From Saccharospirillaceae bacterium (GTDB lineage Bacteria > Pseudomonadota > Gammaproteobacteria > Pseudomonadales > Oceanobacteraceae), in assembly GCA_021208685.1 (NCBI GenBank), contig JAJOJJ010000045.1:62001-126000 (forward strand): a stretch of 64,000 bases of DNA, in the 5' to 3' direction. This document shows positions 9,025-18,814 of the stretch, in pieces. The notes under the pieces are model-generated. The model made no database searches. It was not told where the DNA came from and worked only from the letters and a program-made list of their open reading frames with translations. How positions within the stretch are numbered: the first letter of the stretch is position 1; every line of letters begins with the position of its first letter. The position numbers and the translations under genes were made by a program.

Positions 9025-10215
9025 GTGTCCGCTGTTCTTACCCTGATGGCTTATCTGCTTGTTCCGGCCTTGCTGATTATTCTTTGCCAGCGTGTGCGCT
9101 GGCTGGATAAACCCGGCGTGGTTGTATTGTCGTTTGCCTGCGGCATCGCCCTCGCCGCCACCGGTATGCTGCCGGATCTGGCCGGAGCTGAAACGCTGAA
9201 AGCCGTGCAGACCAATCTGTCCGAAATTGCCATCGCACTGGCGCTGCCGCTGCTGGTGTTTTCGATTGATGTCAAAGCCTCATTCGGCATGGCCGGTGAC
9301 ACCATGAAGAGCATGGGCGTCGCCTTACTGGCGGTCATCATTGCCAGTGCGGTTGGGGCTTTTATTTACGCCGACTCCCTCGCCAATGTCTGGCAGATTG
9401 CCGGTATGTCAGTCGGTGCTTACACCGGCGGCGGCCCGAATATGGCGGCCATCAAGACCGCTATCGAAGCCGATGAAAATACCTTCACGACCATGATCAC
9501 CTACGACATTCTGCTGTCAGCGCTGTATCTGATGTTTGTGATGACGCTGGCCAAGCCGATTTTCAGCCGTTTTCTGCGCCCTTACAGCAGTCAGGGCGAA
9601 CACGCCTATCACCGCGAAGAAGAAACGTTTGGCCATATGGCGGATGAAACCGCCAACGCCTACAAGGTGCTGGCCAATGTGAAAGCCCTGCCGAAAACGG
9701 CTCTGGCGCTGTTGCTGTCTGCTGTCAGCGTCGGCATTGCGGTGGGCATAGCCACTCTGGTACCGGGCAGTATGAGTTCCGCAGTGACCATTATTGCCAT
9801 TACCACGCTGGGGGTTCTGGCCTCGTTTGTACCGGCGATCCGTAATCTGCCCAACAGTTTTCAGCTGGGGATGTACCTGATTCTGGTGTTCTGTTTCACC
9901 ACCGGCACCATGACCGATACCAGTATTGTCACCCATCTGAACGTCGATCTGTTTGCCTATATCAGCATTATCCTGATCGGCTCGCTGATTCTTCAGGCCA
10001 TCATCTGCCGCTTTCTGGATATTGATACCGATACGTTTTTAATTACCTCCTCAGCAGCCATTATGTCGGTGCCGTTTATTCCGGTGATTGCCGGGGCGCT
10101 GAAAAACCGCGAAATCATATTGCCGGGTTTTGCCGCGGCGATTATCGGTTACATCGTCGGTAATTATCTGGGGGTAGGTGTCGCCTTCTTTACCCGCTGG
10201 CTGCTGGGCGCCTGA
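9025..10215 (+). CDS. DUF819 family integral membrane protein
   Basis: Polytopic protein; 'GMSVGAYTGGGPNMAAIKTAI' and C-terminal 'SSAAIMSVPFIPVIAGALKN' look like the DUF819 family. Confidence 0.65.
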   Translation: MSAVLTLMAYLLVPALLIILCQRVRWLDKPGVVVLSFACGIALAATGMLPDLAGAETLKAVQTNLSEIAIALALPLLVFSIDVKASFGMAGDTMKSMGVALLAVIIASAVGAFIYADSLANVWQIAGMSVGAYTGGGPNMAAIKTAIEADENTFTTMITYDILLSALYLMFVMTLAKPIFSRFLRPYSSQGEHAYHREEETFGHMADETANAYKVLANVKALPKTALALLLSAVSVGIAVGIATLVPGSMSSAVTIIAITTLGVLASFVPAIRNLPNSFQLGMYLILVFCFTTGTMTDTSIVTHLNVDLFAYISIILIGSLILQAIICRFLDIDTDTFLITSSAAIMSVPFIPVIAGALKNREIILPGFAAAIIGYIVGNYLGVGVAFFTRWLLGA

Positions 10216-10223
10216 CCGCCGAT

Positions 10224-11012
10224 ATGGATACAGAGCACAGACTTCACCACAAAACCATTCTGCTGGTCGGAGCCTCATCGGGGATGGGGCGTCAGCTGGC
10301 GCATTTGCTGGCACAGCATAACAACCGCCTGATCCTGTTCGCCCGCCGCCAGCAGGAACTGACTGCACTGGCAGAGCAGCTGCGTGCGCAGCATTGTGAG
10401 GTACTGACCATCGCGGGTGATGCCTGTAACGAGCAGGACGCCGCACAGGCCATTGCCACAGGCATCGCGCATTTTGGCCGCATTGATCTGGCGCTGCTGA
10501 ATGTCGGTGCCGGGCCGGAGCAGCGCATGGCGGAAACACCGGTTGCCGATATCCGCCAGTGCCTGACGCTCAATTACCTGAGTCTGGTGAATTTTCTGCC
10601 GCCGCTGATTACCGCCATGCGTCACCAACCGGCCGATGAATGCGGATTGCGCGGCACCATTGCCCACACTAATTCACTTGCCGGATTGATCGGTTTACCG
10701 ATGCAGGGGCCGTACTGCGCCGCCAAAGCCGCCGCACGTTTACTGATGGACAGCTGCCGGGTGGAACTGGAACCGCAAGGCCTGAAATTTATCTCGCTTT
10801 ACCCCGGCTTCGTGCAGACGGAACGGGTTAACCAGTACGCGATGCCCGCTCCCTTTGCCATCAGCGAAACCCGGGGCGCAGAACTGATGCTGAAAGGCCT
10901 GCTGAGCGGCCGCGACGATTATCGGTTTCCAGGCCCACTAAGCTGGCTGATCCGTCTGGCCCACATACTGCCGACGTTCATCCGCAAACCACTGTTGCGC
11001 CGCCTACTCTGA
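10224..11012 (+). CDS. SDR-family oxidoreductase
   Basis: Rossmann 'LLVGASSGMGRQLAHLLA', 'NVGAG', catalytic 'NSLAGLIGLPMQGPYCAAKAA'. Confidence 0.85.
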   Translation: MDTEHRLHHKTILLVGASSGMGRQLAHLLAQHNNRLILFARRQQELTALAEQLRAQHCEVLTIAGDACNEQDAAQAIATGIAHFGRIDLALLNVGAGPEQRMAETPVADIRQCLTLNYLSLVNFLPPLITAMRHQPADECGLRGTIAHTNSLAGLIGLPMQGPYCAAKAAARLLMDSCRVELEPQGLKFISLYPGFVQTERVNQYAMPAPFAISETRGAELMLKGLLSGRDDYRFPGPLSWLIRLAHILPTFIRKPLLRRLL

Positions 11013-11086
11013 ACGGCGCACAGACCACAGCATCATCCTGCCCCCACAAAGCGGTTATACTGGCCGCCTAATTCGTGGAGCCACCT

Positions 11087-11803
11087 ATGACCCGCCCAAC
11101 CTATCAGCGTCAGGATTTTTCCGACCGTATCGTACTGGAACCGTCAATGCCCGCCGACAGCTGCATGATCTGGCTGCACGGTTTGGGTGCCAGCGGTGAT
11201 GATTTCGTGCCGGTGCAGCCACACGTACTGCACGCTCTGGCACGGGTTACGGATAAGCCACCCGTGCTGCGGGCGCTCTTCCCGCACGCACCTCTACAAG
11301 CCGTTACCATGAATGGCGGCATGGTGATGCCCAGCTGGTACGACCTGCTGGTCACCAGTCCCCGGCGTCAGATTGATGGCCAGCAACTGAGTGATTCCGT
11401 ACGGCGCATACACGCCCTGATCGAACAGCAAATGGCCGCCGGTATCGACAGCCGCCGGATTCTGCTGGCGGGTTTCTCTCAGGGCGGTTCGGTTGCTTAT
11501 GAAGCCGCTTTCAGCTGTCCGCACCCACTGGCCGGGTTAATGGCGCTCTCCACCTATATTGCCCGTCCGTTGCAGATAAACGCCGCCAATCAGCATCTGC
11601 CGGTGCTGATTGCTCATGGTGATGATGATGCGGTGGTCAGCCCAACGCTGGCACAGGAAGCCTGCCAGTGGTTATCGGCACAAGGAATCACTGCGGAGAG
11701 CCATCGTTACCCGATGGCGCATGAAGTCTGTGCGGAAGAAATTGAACACGGCGGTCTTTTTGCCGGACGCTGCCTGAAGTCTGCCGGCAGCAGCGTCGGT
11801 TAA
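11087..11803 (+). CDS. Carboxylesterase/phospholipase, alpha/beta hydrolase
   Basis: 'CMIWLHGLGASGDDFVP', nucleophile 'LLAGFSQGGSVAYEAA', 'IAHGDDDAVVSP', 'YPMAHEVC'. Start at ATG 11087 (track opens at GTG 11075). Confidence 0.85.
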   Translation: MTRPTYQRQDFSDRIVLEPSMPADSCMIWLHGLGASGDDFVPVQPHVLHALARVTDKPPVLRALFPHAPLQAVTMNGGMVMPSWYDLLVTSPRRQIDGQQLSDSVRRIHALIEQQMAAGIDSRRILLAGFSQGGSVAYEAAFSCPHPLAGLMALSTYIARPLQINAANQHLPVLIAHGDDDAVVSPTLAQEACQWLSAQGITAESHRYPMAHEVCAEEIEHGGLFAGRCLKSAGSSVG

Positions 11804-14800
11804 TGCTCAGCCCGCATGGCGTCAGTGAGCCGCAGCAGAGAATGCACCACATCATCCAGATCAATCGGCTTGCCAACATGATCATTCATGCCCGCACGGA
11901 GGCAGGCCTCACGGTCCGACGCCGATACGTTGGCCGTCATCGCCAGTATCGGCAGCTGGTTAAAACGACCATCAGCGCGGATACGGCGGGTGGCTTCCAG
12001 CCCATCAATATCGGGCATCTGCATATCCATAATGACGGCATCAAACGAATGTTCCGCTGCCAATACGGTTTGCACACCGCTTAATCCGCCGTCCGCCAGA
12101 TCCACGATGGCCCCTTCCGCGCTCAGTAATTCAAAGGCAATTTCGCGGTTAATTTCGTTATCTTCCACCACCAGAATGCGCATTCCCCGCAGACGGCGCA
12201 GATCAGGCTCCGGTTCACCTTCCGCCACCAGACTGTGCGGACTGCGCAACACACGCATCACCGCATCCGATAACTGCAGCGGTGTGACCGGTTTACACAG
12301 AACCTCATTAAAGAGCGATGCTGCGCCGGACATCATATCGTCAAGGACTTCACGCCCATAAAAACACAGCAGAATAAGCGGCGGAGTCTTATCACCGAAT
12401 TGCGCGCGCAGTGACCGGGCTATGACATTGCCGTTTTTATCCGGCAATGCATTATTGAGCAATACCACCTGATAAGGGGCGCCCCGCTGATCCGCATGAA
12501 TCATCGCCTCATAAGCGACGTCGGCGTCTGGCTCAATATCCATCTGCCAGCCCAAAGAGCAGCCGTCGCGCTGCAAAATCTGAGCACTCAGGGGGTTATT
12601 GTCGATCAGCAACACCCGTAATGCAGACTCCGACCGTTGCCGCAGCGGAGGACGGACATCCACAACGGGTAAATCCAGTTCAAACCAGAAACAGCTGCCT
12701 TTACCCGGCTCACTGCGCAGATGAAGTTCAGAATCCATCAACGCCAGCAGGCGTTTACTGATCACGAGTCCTAACCCGGTGCCGCCAAAACGGCGGCTGG
12801 TCGATACTTCGGCCTGGGTAAACCCGTCAAAAATACGTTGCTGGTTTTCAGCAGAAATCCCAATGCCGGTATCTTCCACACTGATCCGCAGGCGGATGGC
12901 TCGTTCGGGTTGCCCAACCGGTTCCACCCGCACAATCACATAACCGGCGGTGGTGAATTTGAGCGCATTTCCCGCCAGATTAATTAATATCTGCTGCAAC
13001 CGGTTACGGTCGCCCATCAGGGTTTCCGGCAGTGCATGATCAATATCAAACAAAACCTCCACCGGTTTTTCAGAATAATTACCCGACAGAACCGCCGCCA
13101 GATTACGCATGACCTCATCCAGACTGAACGGATGAACATCGAGCTGTAATTTGCCCGCCTCAATTTTGGAATAATCGAGAATATCGTTGAGCAAGGTCAG
13201 CAGTGAGGCGGCCGCCTCGCGGGATTTATTCACATAATCCCGTTGCCGCTCATTCAGATTGGTCTGCGCAACCAGTTTCAGCATGCCCATAACCGCGTTC
13301 ATCGGCGTGCGGATTTCGTGGCTCATGTTGGCCAGGAAGGTGGATTTTGCCGCGCTGGCGGCATCGGCGGTTTCTTTCGCTTCCCGCAGACGGGTTTCAT
13401 ACTCCAGCTGTTCGGTGATATCGCGGTTAATGCCGGTAACGCGCAACAAGGTTCCGTCTTCCGCGCGTTCAACCTGAGCACCCGCCTGAATGCTGCGCTC
13501 ACGGCCATCCGGCAACACAATGCGGAACACCGGATCATAAACACCACGTCCCTCCACCGCCGCCTGCAATGCCCCTTCGGTGCGGGCCCGATCATCCGGA
13601 TGGATACGCATCCGCCAGTGTTCATAATTCAGACCATGACTGCGCAGACTGAGCGGTTGCTGATACAGCTCAAACATGCGGTCATTCCACAACAACTCAT
13701 TATTTTCTGGTGTCCAGGACCAGACGCCTAACTCGGCAACGTCAGCCGCCATCGCCAGCTGGGCAGTGGTTGCCGCCAGAGCCTCATGCTGGGCCCGCTG
13801 TTGACTGATATCGGTCATGATGCCAACGACAATGCGCTCGCCTCTCAGGTTCATGGCCCCCAGACTGATCTGCACCGGAAAAATACTGCCGTCTTTACGC
13901 CGGGCCTGAATTTCACGGTTAATACCAATCACCCGCTCACTGCTCATCTCGCGGAAGCGCTGCATATACAGATCATGGCGCGAAGCAAAGGGCTCTGGCA
14001 TGAGCATGCGGATATTCTTACCCACCACATCCTCCCCCCGATAGCCGAAGGTCTGTTCCCCAGCCGGGTTAAACGAGCGGATAACGCCAAAACTGTCGAT
14101 GGTAATAATCGGATTAACCGCCGTATTCAGAATGGCCTGAGTCGTCATCAGACTTTTTTCCAGCGCCGCTTCACTGGCTTTACGCGCACTGATATCCACC
14201 GCAATGCCCAGATAGCCGACGATCTCACCGGCGCTGTCGCGCATGGTCGTAACCGACAGACTGACCAGCAAGCGCTGGCCATTTTTGCGGATGTACGTCC
14301 ATTCACGGGTTTCGGCACCTTCCCGTTCCGAACGGTGAACAAACACACGGAAGCCGCGGATATGTCCACCGTATTCCCGTTCCAGCTCAAATGAACGAGC
14401 TTCGACTTCTTCCACAGCGTGCAATACCGCCGGCGACTGCACACCGACAAATTCTTCTGCGCGGTACCCCAGCATACGTTCCGCGCCCTGGTTAAACAGG
14501 GTCACGATGCCTTCTTTATCCGTGGCAATAATGGATACTTCAGAGGCCGAATCCAGCACGCCCTGCAACAACTGACTGAGACGCTGAGCCTCCCCCGCCC
14601 GTTCTTCCACCTGACGTTCCAGATTCGTGTTCAGCTCGATGATTTTTGCCTGTGCGGTCTTCTGGCCGGTGATGTCGCGGATACTTTCTGATATCCCCAC
14701 CGCCTTGCCTTCCATATCACGGATCACCGCATAGGAAACCGATACATCCAGTAATGTGCCATCGGCGCGGCTGCGCACGCCTTCTTTCGGCAGCAAACAG

Positions 14801-16047
14801 CTCCCCTGCGACACCGCAGCACACACAGCATATTCTTCGTCCTGCAATTCCGGCGGAATGATCAGCGCTGATAACGGACGGCCCAGTGCGTCCGCCTCAG
14901 TAATGCCAAACATCCTTGCGGCCGCCGGATTCCAGCTCCGCACATTGCCATTACCATCCTGACTGATGATGCCATCCGCCGAACTTTCAACAATGGAAGC
15001 CAGTCGCGCCTGCTGTGCCAAATATTCTTTGCGCCGCAAGCGGCTGTTGAACAGCATCGCCAGCAACGCACTGATGAGCACACTGATCACCGATCCCAGT
15101 GCGAACACCATCACCGGGGAAGGCAGGTTCAGCGCCTGCACAAACGAAGAATACGCACGAAAACGGAATTGCCACTGACGCCCGAAAATGCTGCGATCAA
15201 TCTGATAGCCAGCCACATGAGCAAACCCGGCGGAGGTCTGGTTATTAAAAAAACTGACCGGCTGCTGCACATCCGTCATATCGATAATCTCCAGCGCCAG
15301 CTGGTCCTGATGCAAACGCAGATCGGCCATCACCTCGGCCATTAATAACGGCGCATAACTCCAGCCAAAGCCAAGCTGTTCACGCCCGGCCTGAGTCTGA
15401 GGCGTTTTGCCGCCCCGATACACCGGCATAAGAATCAGAAATGACTGCTGCGGACTGCCCGTCGCCTGAACCAGAGTAATAGGCCCGGTTAAGCGCACCT
15501 CACCGCTGAGCAAGGATGACCAGGCTGCCTCACGCCGGTTGGTTTCGGATGCGATATCCAGCCCGACCGCCGCCAGATTCCGGCCCACCGGCTCAATATA
15601 CTGAATAACAAACCGCTCACCCGCATGGGGCGATAACTGACGAATATTAAATTCCGGCCAATCATCTGAACGTGCTGCCTGAATAAATCCGGCTTCATCC
15701 GCAACGGCCACCCGACGGATAAAACCAAATCCGCGCGCACCCGGAAACTCAAGGTCCACATCGCGAGTGGTGCTGTAACGGATAACCAGCTCCCGGTTCA
15801 GATCATCACCGGCAGTAACAATGGCGCCACGCATACCGCGCAACCCATACTGATAAAGCCGAATGCGCTGCTCAACCTGTGACGCCAGATCATAAGCCTG
15901 CCTGCTCAGGGCCTCCTGCAGACGCTCCTCATTCAGCTCCCTGATTTTGGCCGATAACATCAGACTGATCAGCAACCCGGAAAGCAGTACAGTCAGTACG
16001 CGGCTCCAAAGCTTACGGGGATTACTCTTACTTAAATTACCAGGCAC
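11800..16047 (-). CDS. Hybrid sensor histidine kinase: CHASE, several PAS, HisKA, HATPase, two receiver domains
   Basis: TM plus CHASE-like periplasmic region, repeated PAS/PAC blocks ('GYRAEEFVG...', 'VGYLGIAVDIS'), 'FLANMSHEIRTPMNAVMGM', 'GTGLGLVISKRLL', C-terminal 'VIMDMQMPDIDG'. Start taken as GTG at 16047 behind AGGAGAGG; track opens at 16179. Confidence 0.88.
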   Translation of the reverse strand: MPGNLSKSNPRKLWSRVLTVLLSGLLISLMLSAKIRELNEERLQEALSRQAYDLASQVEQRIRLYQYGLRGMRGAIVTAGDDLNRELVIRYSTTRDVDLEFPGARGFGFIRRVAVADEAGFIQAARSDDWPEFNIRQLSPHAGERFVIQYIEPVGRNLAAVGLDIASETNRREAAWSSLLSGEVRLTGPITLVQATGSPQQSFLILMPVYRGGKTPQTQAGREQLGFGWSYAPLLMAEVMADLRLHQDQLALEIIDMTDVQQPVSFFNNQTSAGFAHVAGYQIDRSIFGRQWQFRFRAYSSFVQALNLPSPVMVFALGSVISVLISALLAMLFNSRLRRKEYLAQQARLASIVESSADGIISQDGNGNVRSWNPAAARMFGITEADALGRPLSALIIPPELQDEEYAVCAAVSQGSCLLPKEGVRSRADGTLLDVSVSYAVIRDMEGKAVGISESIRDITGQKTAQAKIIELNTNLERQVEERAGEAQRLSQLLQGVLDSASEVSIIATDKEGIVTLFNQGAERMLGYRAEEFVGVQSPAVLHAVEEVEARSFELEREYGGHIRGFRVFVHRSEREGAETREWTYIRKNGQRLLVSLSVTTMRDSAGEIVGYLGIAVDISARKASEAALEKSLMTTQAILNTAVNPIITIDSFGVIRSFNPAGEQTFGYRGEDVVGKNIRMLMPEPFASRHDLYMQRFREMSSERVIGINREIQARRKDGSIFPVQISLGAMNLRGERIVVGIMTDISQQRAQHEALAATTAQLAMAADVAELGVWSWTPENNELLWNDRMFELYQQPLSLRSHGLNYEHWRMRIHPDDRARTEGALQAAVEGRGVYDPVFRIVLPDGRERSIQAGAQVERAEDGTLLRVTGINRDITEQLEYETRLREAKETADAASAAKSTFLANMSHEIRTPMNAVMGMLKLVAQTNLNERQRDYVNKSREAAASLLTLLNDILDYSKIEAGKLQLDVHPFSLDEVMRNLAAVLSGNYSEKPVEVLFDIDHALPETLMGDRNRLQQILINLAGNALKFTTAGYVIVRVEPVGQPERAIRLRISVEDTGIGISAENQQRIFDGFTQAEVSTSRRFGGTGLGLVISKRLLALMDSELHLRSEPGKGSCFWFELDLPVVDVRPPLRQRSESALRVLLIDNNPLSAQILQRDGCSLGWQMDIEPDADVAYEAMIHADQRGAPYQVVLLNNALPDKNGNVIARSLRAQFGDKTPPLILLCFYGREVLDDMMSGAASLFNEVLCKPVTPLQLSDAVMRVLRSPHSLVAEGEPEPDLRRLRGMRILVVEDNEINREIAFELLSAEGAIVDLADGGLSGVQTVLAAEHSFDAVIMDMQMPDIDGLEATRRIRADGRFNQLPILAMTANVSASDREACLRAGMNDHVGKPIDLDDVVHSLLRLTDAMRAEH

Positions 16048-16204
16048 CCTGACCTCTCCTGCCGTCCGTAGAGAACAGGTTAAGCCTAGCAGGCTCACCA
16101 GCGGCTGAACCCTTTCCCACCTTCTGGTATCCTTGCGCCTCTTTGCCGGACGGCCCCGGCACAGAGCGTTCATCTGCAATCGTCGTTAAAAACAGGAGTA
16201 CTGC

Positions 16205-16549
16205 GTGATTACCATGTACGGCATCAAAAACTGCGACACCATCAAAAAAGCCCGCCAATGGCTGGACGACGCCGGAGTGGATTACCAGTTTCACGACTAC
16301 AAAAAAGACGGCTTAAGCCCGGAATTACTGGATGGCTGGATCAGCGAACTGGGTTATGAAGCCCTGCTGAACAAGCGCGGTACGACATGGCGCAACCTGA
16401 CAGACGACATCAAAGACAATATCAATGAACGCAGCGCCCGTGCGCTGATGCTCGATAACCCGTCCATTATCAAGCGCCCTCTGCTGGATACCGGCAGCGT
16501 CAAAGTGCTCGGTTTCAGCGTTACCGAATACACCAAACTGAAATTCTGA
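16205..16549 (+). CDS. ArsC/Spx-family thioredoxin-fold protein (YffB-like)
   Basis: 'MYGIKNCDTIKKARQWLDDAGVDYQFHDYKKDGL' and 'IKRPLLDTGSVKVLGFSVTEY'. Confidence 0.85.
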   Translation: MITMYGIKNCDTIKKARQWLDDAGVDYQFHDYKKDGLSPELLDGWISELGYEALLNKRGTTWRNLTDDIKDNINERSARALMLDNPSIIKRPLLDTGSVKVLGFSVTEYTKLKF

Positions 16550-16593
16550 CCTGACTTATTAAATAGAACGCGCATGAGCGCCCGATCTGAGGA

Positions 16594-17631
16594 ATGACTA
16601 TGACAAACGCATTTGCCCTGGCCATTGGTGTCGGCACCAAAAACAGCAAAGGTGACTGGCTCGAAGTTTTCTACCCGCAGCCACTGCTTAATCCTTCTGC
16701 CGCCCTGATTGAAGCCGCCCAAAACGCACTGGGTTATGACGAAGGCAATGTCGCCCTCGACGTCGATGGCGGTGAACTGGAAGCCTTTGCTGCCGCCCTG
16801 GAAAGCGCCGACCCAATGCAGGCTGCTCTGGCCCGCGCCTGTACCGAAAGCGAAAAGCCGGTTGTCGTTACGATTCTGGCCGCCGACCAGCAGGCTACCT
16901 CGACGCCAGAGGTTTACCTTAAGCTGCACCTGCTGTCCCACCGTCTGGTGAAGCCGCACGGCCTGAACCTGGCGGGCATGTTTGCCCTGCTGCCCAACGT
17001 TGCCTGGACCAATAAAGGCGCGGTCGATCTGGAAGAACTGCCCGCCGCACAGCTGGAAGCCCGTCTGAACGGCGACCTGCTCAGCGTCAACAGCGTCGAT
17101 AAATTCCCGCGCATGACCGACTACGTCGTACCGAAAGGCGTGCGTATTGCGCACACCGCCCGCGTACGTCTGGGTGCCTATATTGGCGAAGGCACCACCA
17201 TCATGCATGAGGGCTTCGTTAACTTTAATGCCGGCACTCTGGGCGTATCTATGGTTGAAGGCCGCATCTCTGCCGGTGTTGTCGTCGGTGACGGTTCTGA
17301 CCTGGGCGGCGGCTGCTCCACCATGGGCACGCTGTCTGGCGGCGGTAACATCATTATTTCTGTCGGTGAAAAATGCCTGCTCGGCGCCAACGCCGGTATC
17401 GGTATCCCACTGGGTGACCGCTGCACCGTCGAAGCCGGTCTGTACGTCACCGCCGGTACCAAGATTCAGGTACTGGATGATCAGAAAAACATCGTGGACG
17501 TGGTTAAAGGCCGTGATCTGGCCGGAAAATCCGACCTGCTGTTCCGCCGTGATTCCATTACCGGTGCCGTTCAGTGCGTTACCAATAAAAGCGCCATTCA
17601 GCTCAACGAAGAACTGCACGCCAACAACTGA
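16594..17631 (+). CDS. dapD: 2,3,4,5-tetrahydropyridine-2,6-dicarboxylate N-succinyltransferase
   Basis: Left-handed beta-helix hexapeptides, 'GTTIMHEGFVNFNAGTLGVSMVEGRISAGVVVGDGSDLGGG' typical of the long DapD form. Confidence 0.85.
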   Translation: MTMTNAFALAIGVGTKNSKGDWLEVFYPQPLLNPSAALIEAAQNALGYDEGNVALDVDGGELEAFAAALESADPMQAALARACTESEKPVVVTILAADQQATSTPEVYLKLHLLSHRLVKPHGLNLAGMFALLPNVAWTNKGAVDLEELPAAQLEARLNGDLLSVNSVDKFPRMTDYVVPKGVRIAHTARVRLGAYIGEGTTIMHEGFVNFNAGTLGVSMVEGRISAGVVVGDGSDLGGGCSTMGTLSGGGNIIISVGEKCLLGANAGIGIPLGDRCTVEAGLYVTAGTKIQVLDDQKNIVDVVKGRDLAGKSDLLFRRDSITGAVQCVTNKSAIQLNEELHANN

Positions 17632-17649
17632 GGCGGCAACATTTAACGC

Positions 17650-17677
17650 GGCTGAGCCTTCTGCTCAGCCCGTTTTT
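17650..17677 (+). terminator. Rho-independent terminator after dapD
   Basis: GGCTGAGC-CTTCT-GCTCAGCC followed by CGTTTTT. Confidence 0.75.
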
Positions 17678-17981
17678 CCCCCAGTCTTCCTAACGCCCCT
17701 GCAATACCCCGCTTCTACTGCTTTTTTATTGGCCAATACTCATACCTTAAGGTTAATAAAGCGCCAACACTCCTACTTAAATCGGATACCTGACGCCAGA
17801 TTTATGGCGAAAAACAACACCTGATCACTGCCAGAATTTTGGCTTTGTAACGATACGTCCGGCCTCGTAACCAGCGTGCTGGGGTTTTGTTGATATTTGA
17901 ACAAACCATCAGCAAACGAAAAAAATGGCTCTAACCTGAAGGCATCGAGAGCAACAACCGCTAAAGAAACGAGGCCTGACC

Positions 17982-18548
17982 ATGAAAAAATTACTGCTGA
18001 CCGTTATCGCTGCCATGATCACTTTTTCCGCAAATGCGGAAACCCGTCTGGTACTTCCGCCACTGCCGCTGGATCAATATCTGGATTCGTTATACCTCAA
18101 TCACTCCATGGGATTCCGGGTAGGTACACCGACCACGCAGCAGAACGTCACCATCGACACCAAAGAACTGTACATCCGCCGCGAATATTCACAGTACAGC
18201 GTTGGCCTGCTGATCCCATCGCTGGAAATCGGCGTTGCCCAACTTAACGCCAATGATCTGCACGGCTACAACTACAGCTTCGGCCCATCGGTTTCCATTC
18301 CACTGGCTGGGTTCGGTTCCAAATTACAGCTGGTTGCCAGCGGCAAAGTGCACTGGTTAACCCGCCACGACTTTGGCCGTAAGCGCTACGGCGGCCCGGT
18401 ACAATGGACTTACGCTTTTGGTGGTAAATATCAGATGCAAGGCAACACCTACGTGGAATACATGTGGTCACACATGTCCAACGGCGACCGTTACGAATAC
18501 AACCCAGCCCTGGAAACCCACAACTTCACCATCGGTGTTAACTTCTGA
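17982..18548 (+). CDS. PagL-like outer-membrane lipid A deacylase candidate
   Basis: Signal peptide MKKLLLTVIAAMITFSANA, beta-barrel pattern, C-terminal F, and 'SHMSNGDRYEYNPALE' with H-x-S-x11-E spacing as in the PagL catalytic triad. Confidence 0.55.
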   Translation: MKKLLLTVIAAMITFSANAETRLVLPPLPLDQYLDSLYLNHSMGFRVGTPTTQQNVTIDTKELYIRREYSQYSVGLLIPSLEIGVAQLNANDLHGYNYSFGPSVSIPLAGFGSKLQLVASGKVHWLTRHDFGRKRYGGPVQWTYAFGGKYQMQGNTYVEYMWSHMSNGDRYEYNPALETHNFTIGVNF

Positions 18549-18597
18549 TATCAACAGTTTCTGACGTGGTGTGCTCTCGATAAGCTACCCTTCAGTT

Positions 18598-18620
18598 GCC
18601 CGGGTCTCCCGGGCTTTTTT
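18598..18620 (+). terminator. Rho-independent terminator
   Basis: GCCCGGGTCTCCCGGGCTTTTTT. Confidence 0.8.
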
Positions 18621-18649
18621 ATGCCTGAATGACGGAGGAATTGCCGGTA

Positions 18650-18800
18650 TTATCGCGGCTGAAAGCTGGTCCCACGGTATCAATTGCTCTGCGGTTTCGC
18701 GGGCATGGCCCGTTCCTACGGTATCAATTGTTCTGCGGTATCGCGGGCATGGCCCGCTCCTACGGCCTTACGACTTTCACGGCTGAAAGCCGTTCCTTAC
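18650..18800. repeat. REP-like palindromic repeat cluster (left of kpsS)
   Basis: Units of the type TATCGCGGGCATGGCCCGCTCCTACGG and CACGGCTGAAAGCCGTTCCTTAC; 18651-18765 is an inverted copy of 22368-22482. Confidence 0.85.
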
Positions 18801-18814
18801 CAGCGGGTTATCCC

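Noticed and set aside
16354-17619. 421-aa minus-strand ORF opposite dapD
   Set aside because: Shadow ORF antisense to dapD; no recognisable motifs.
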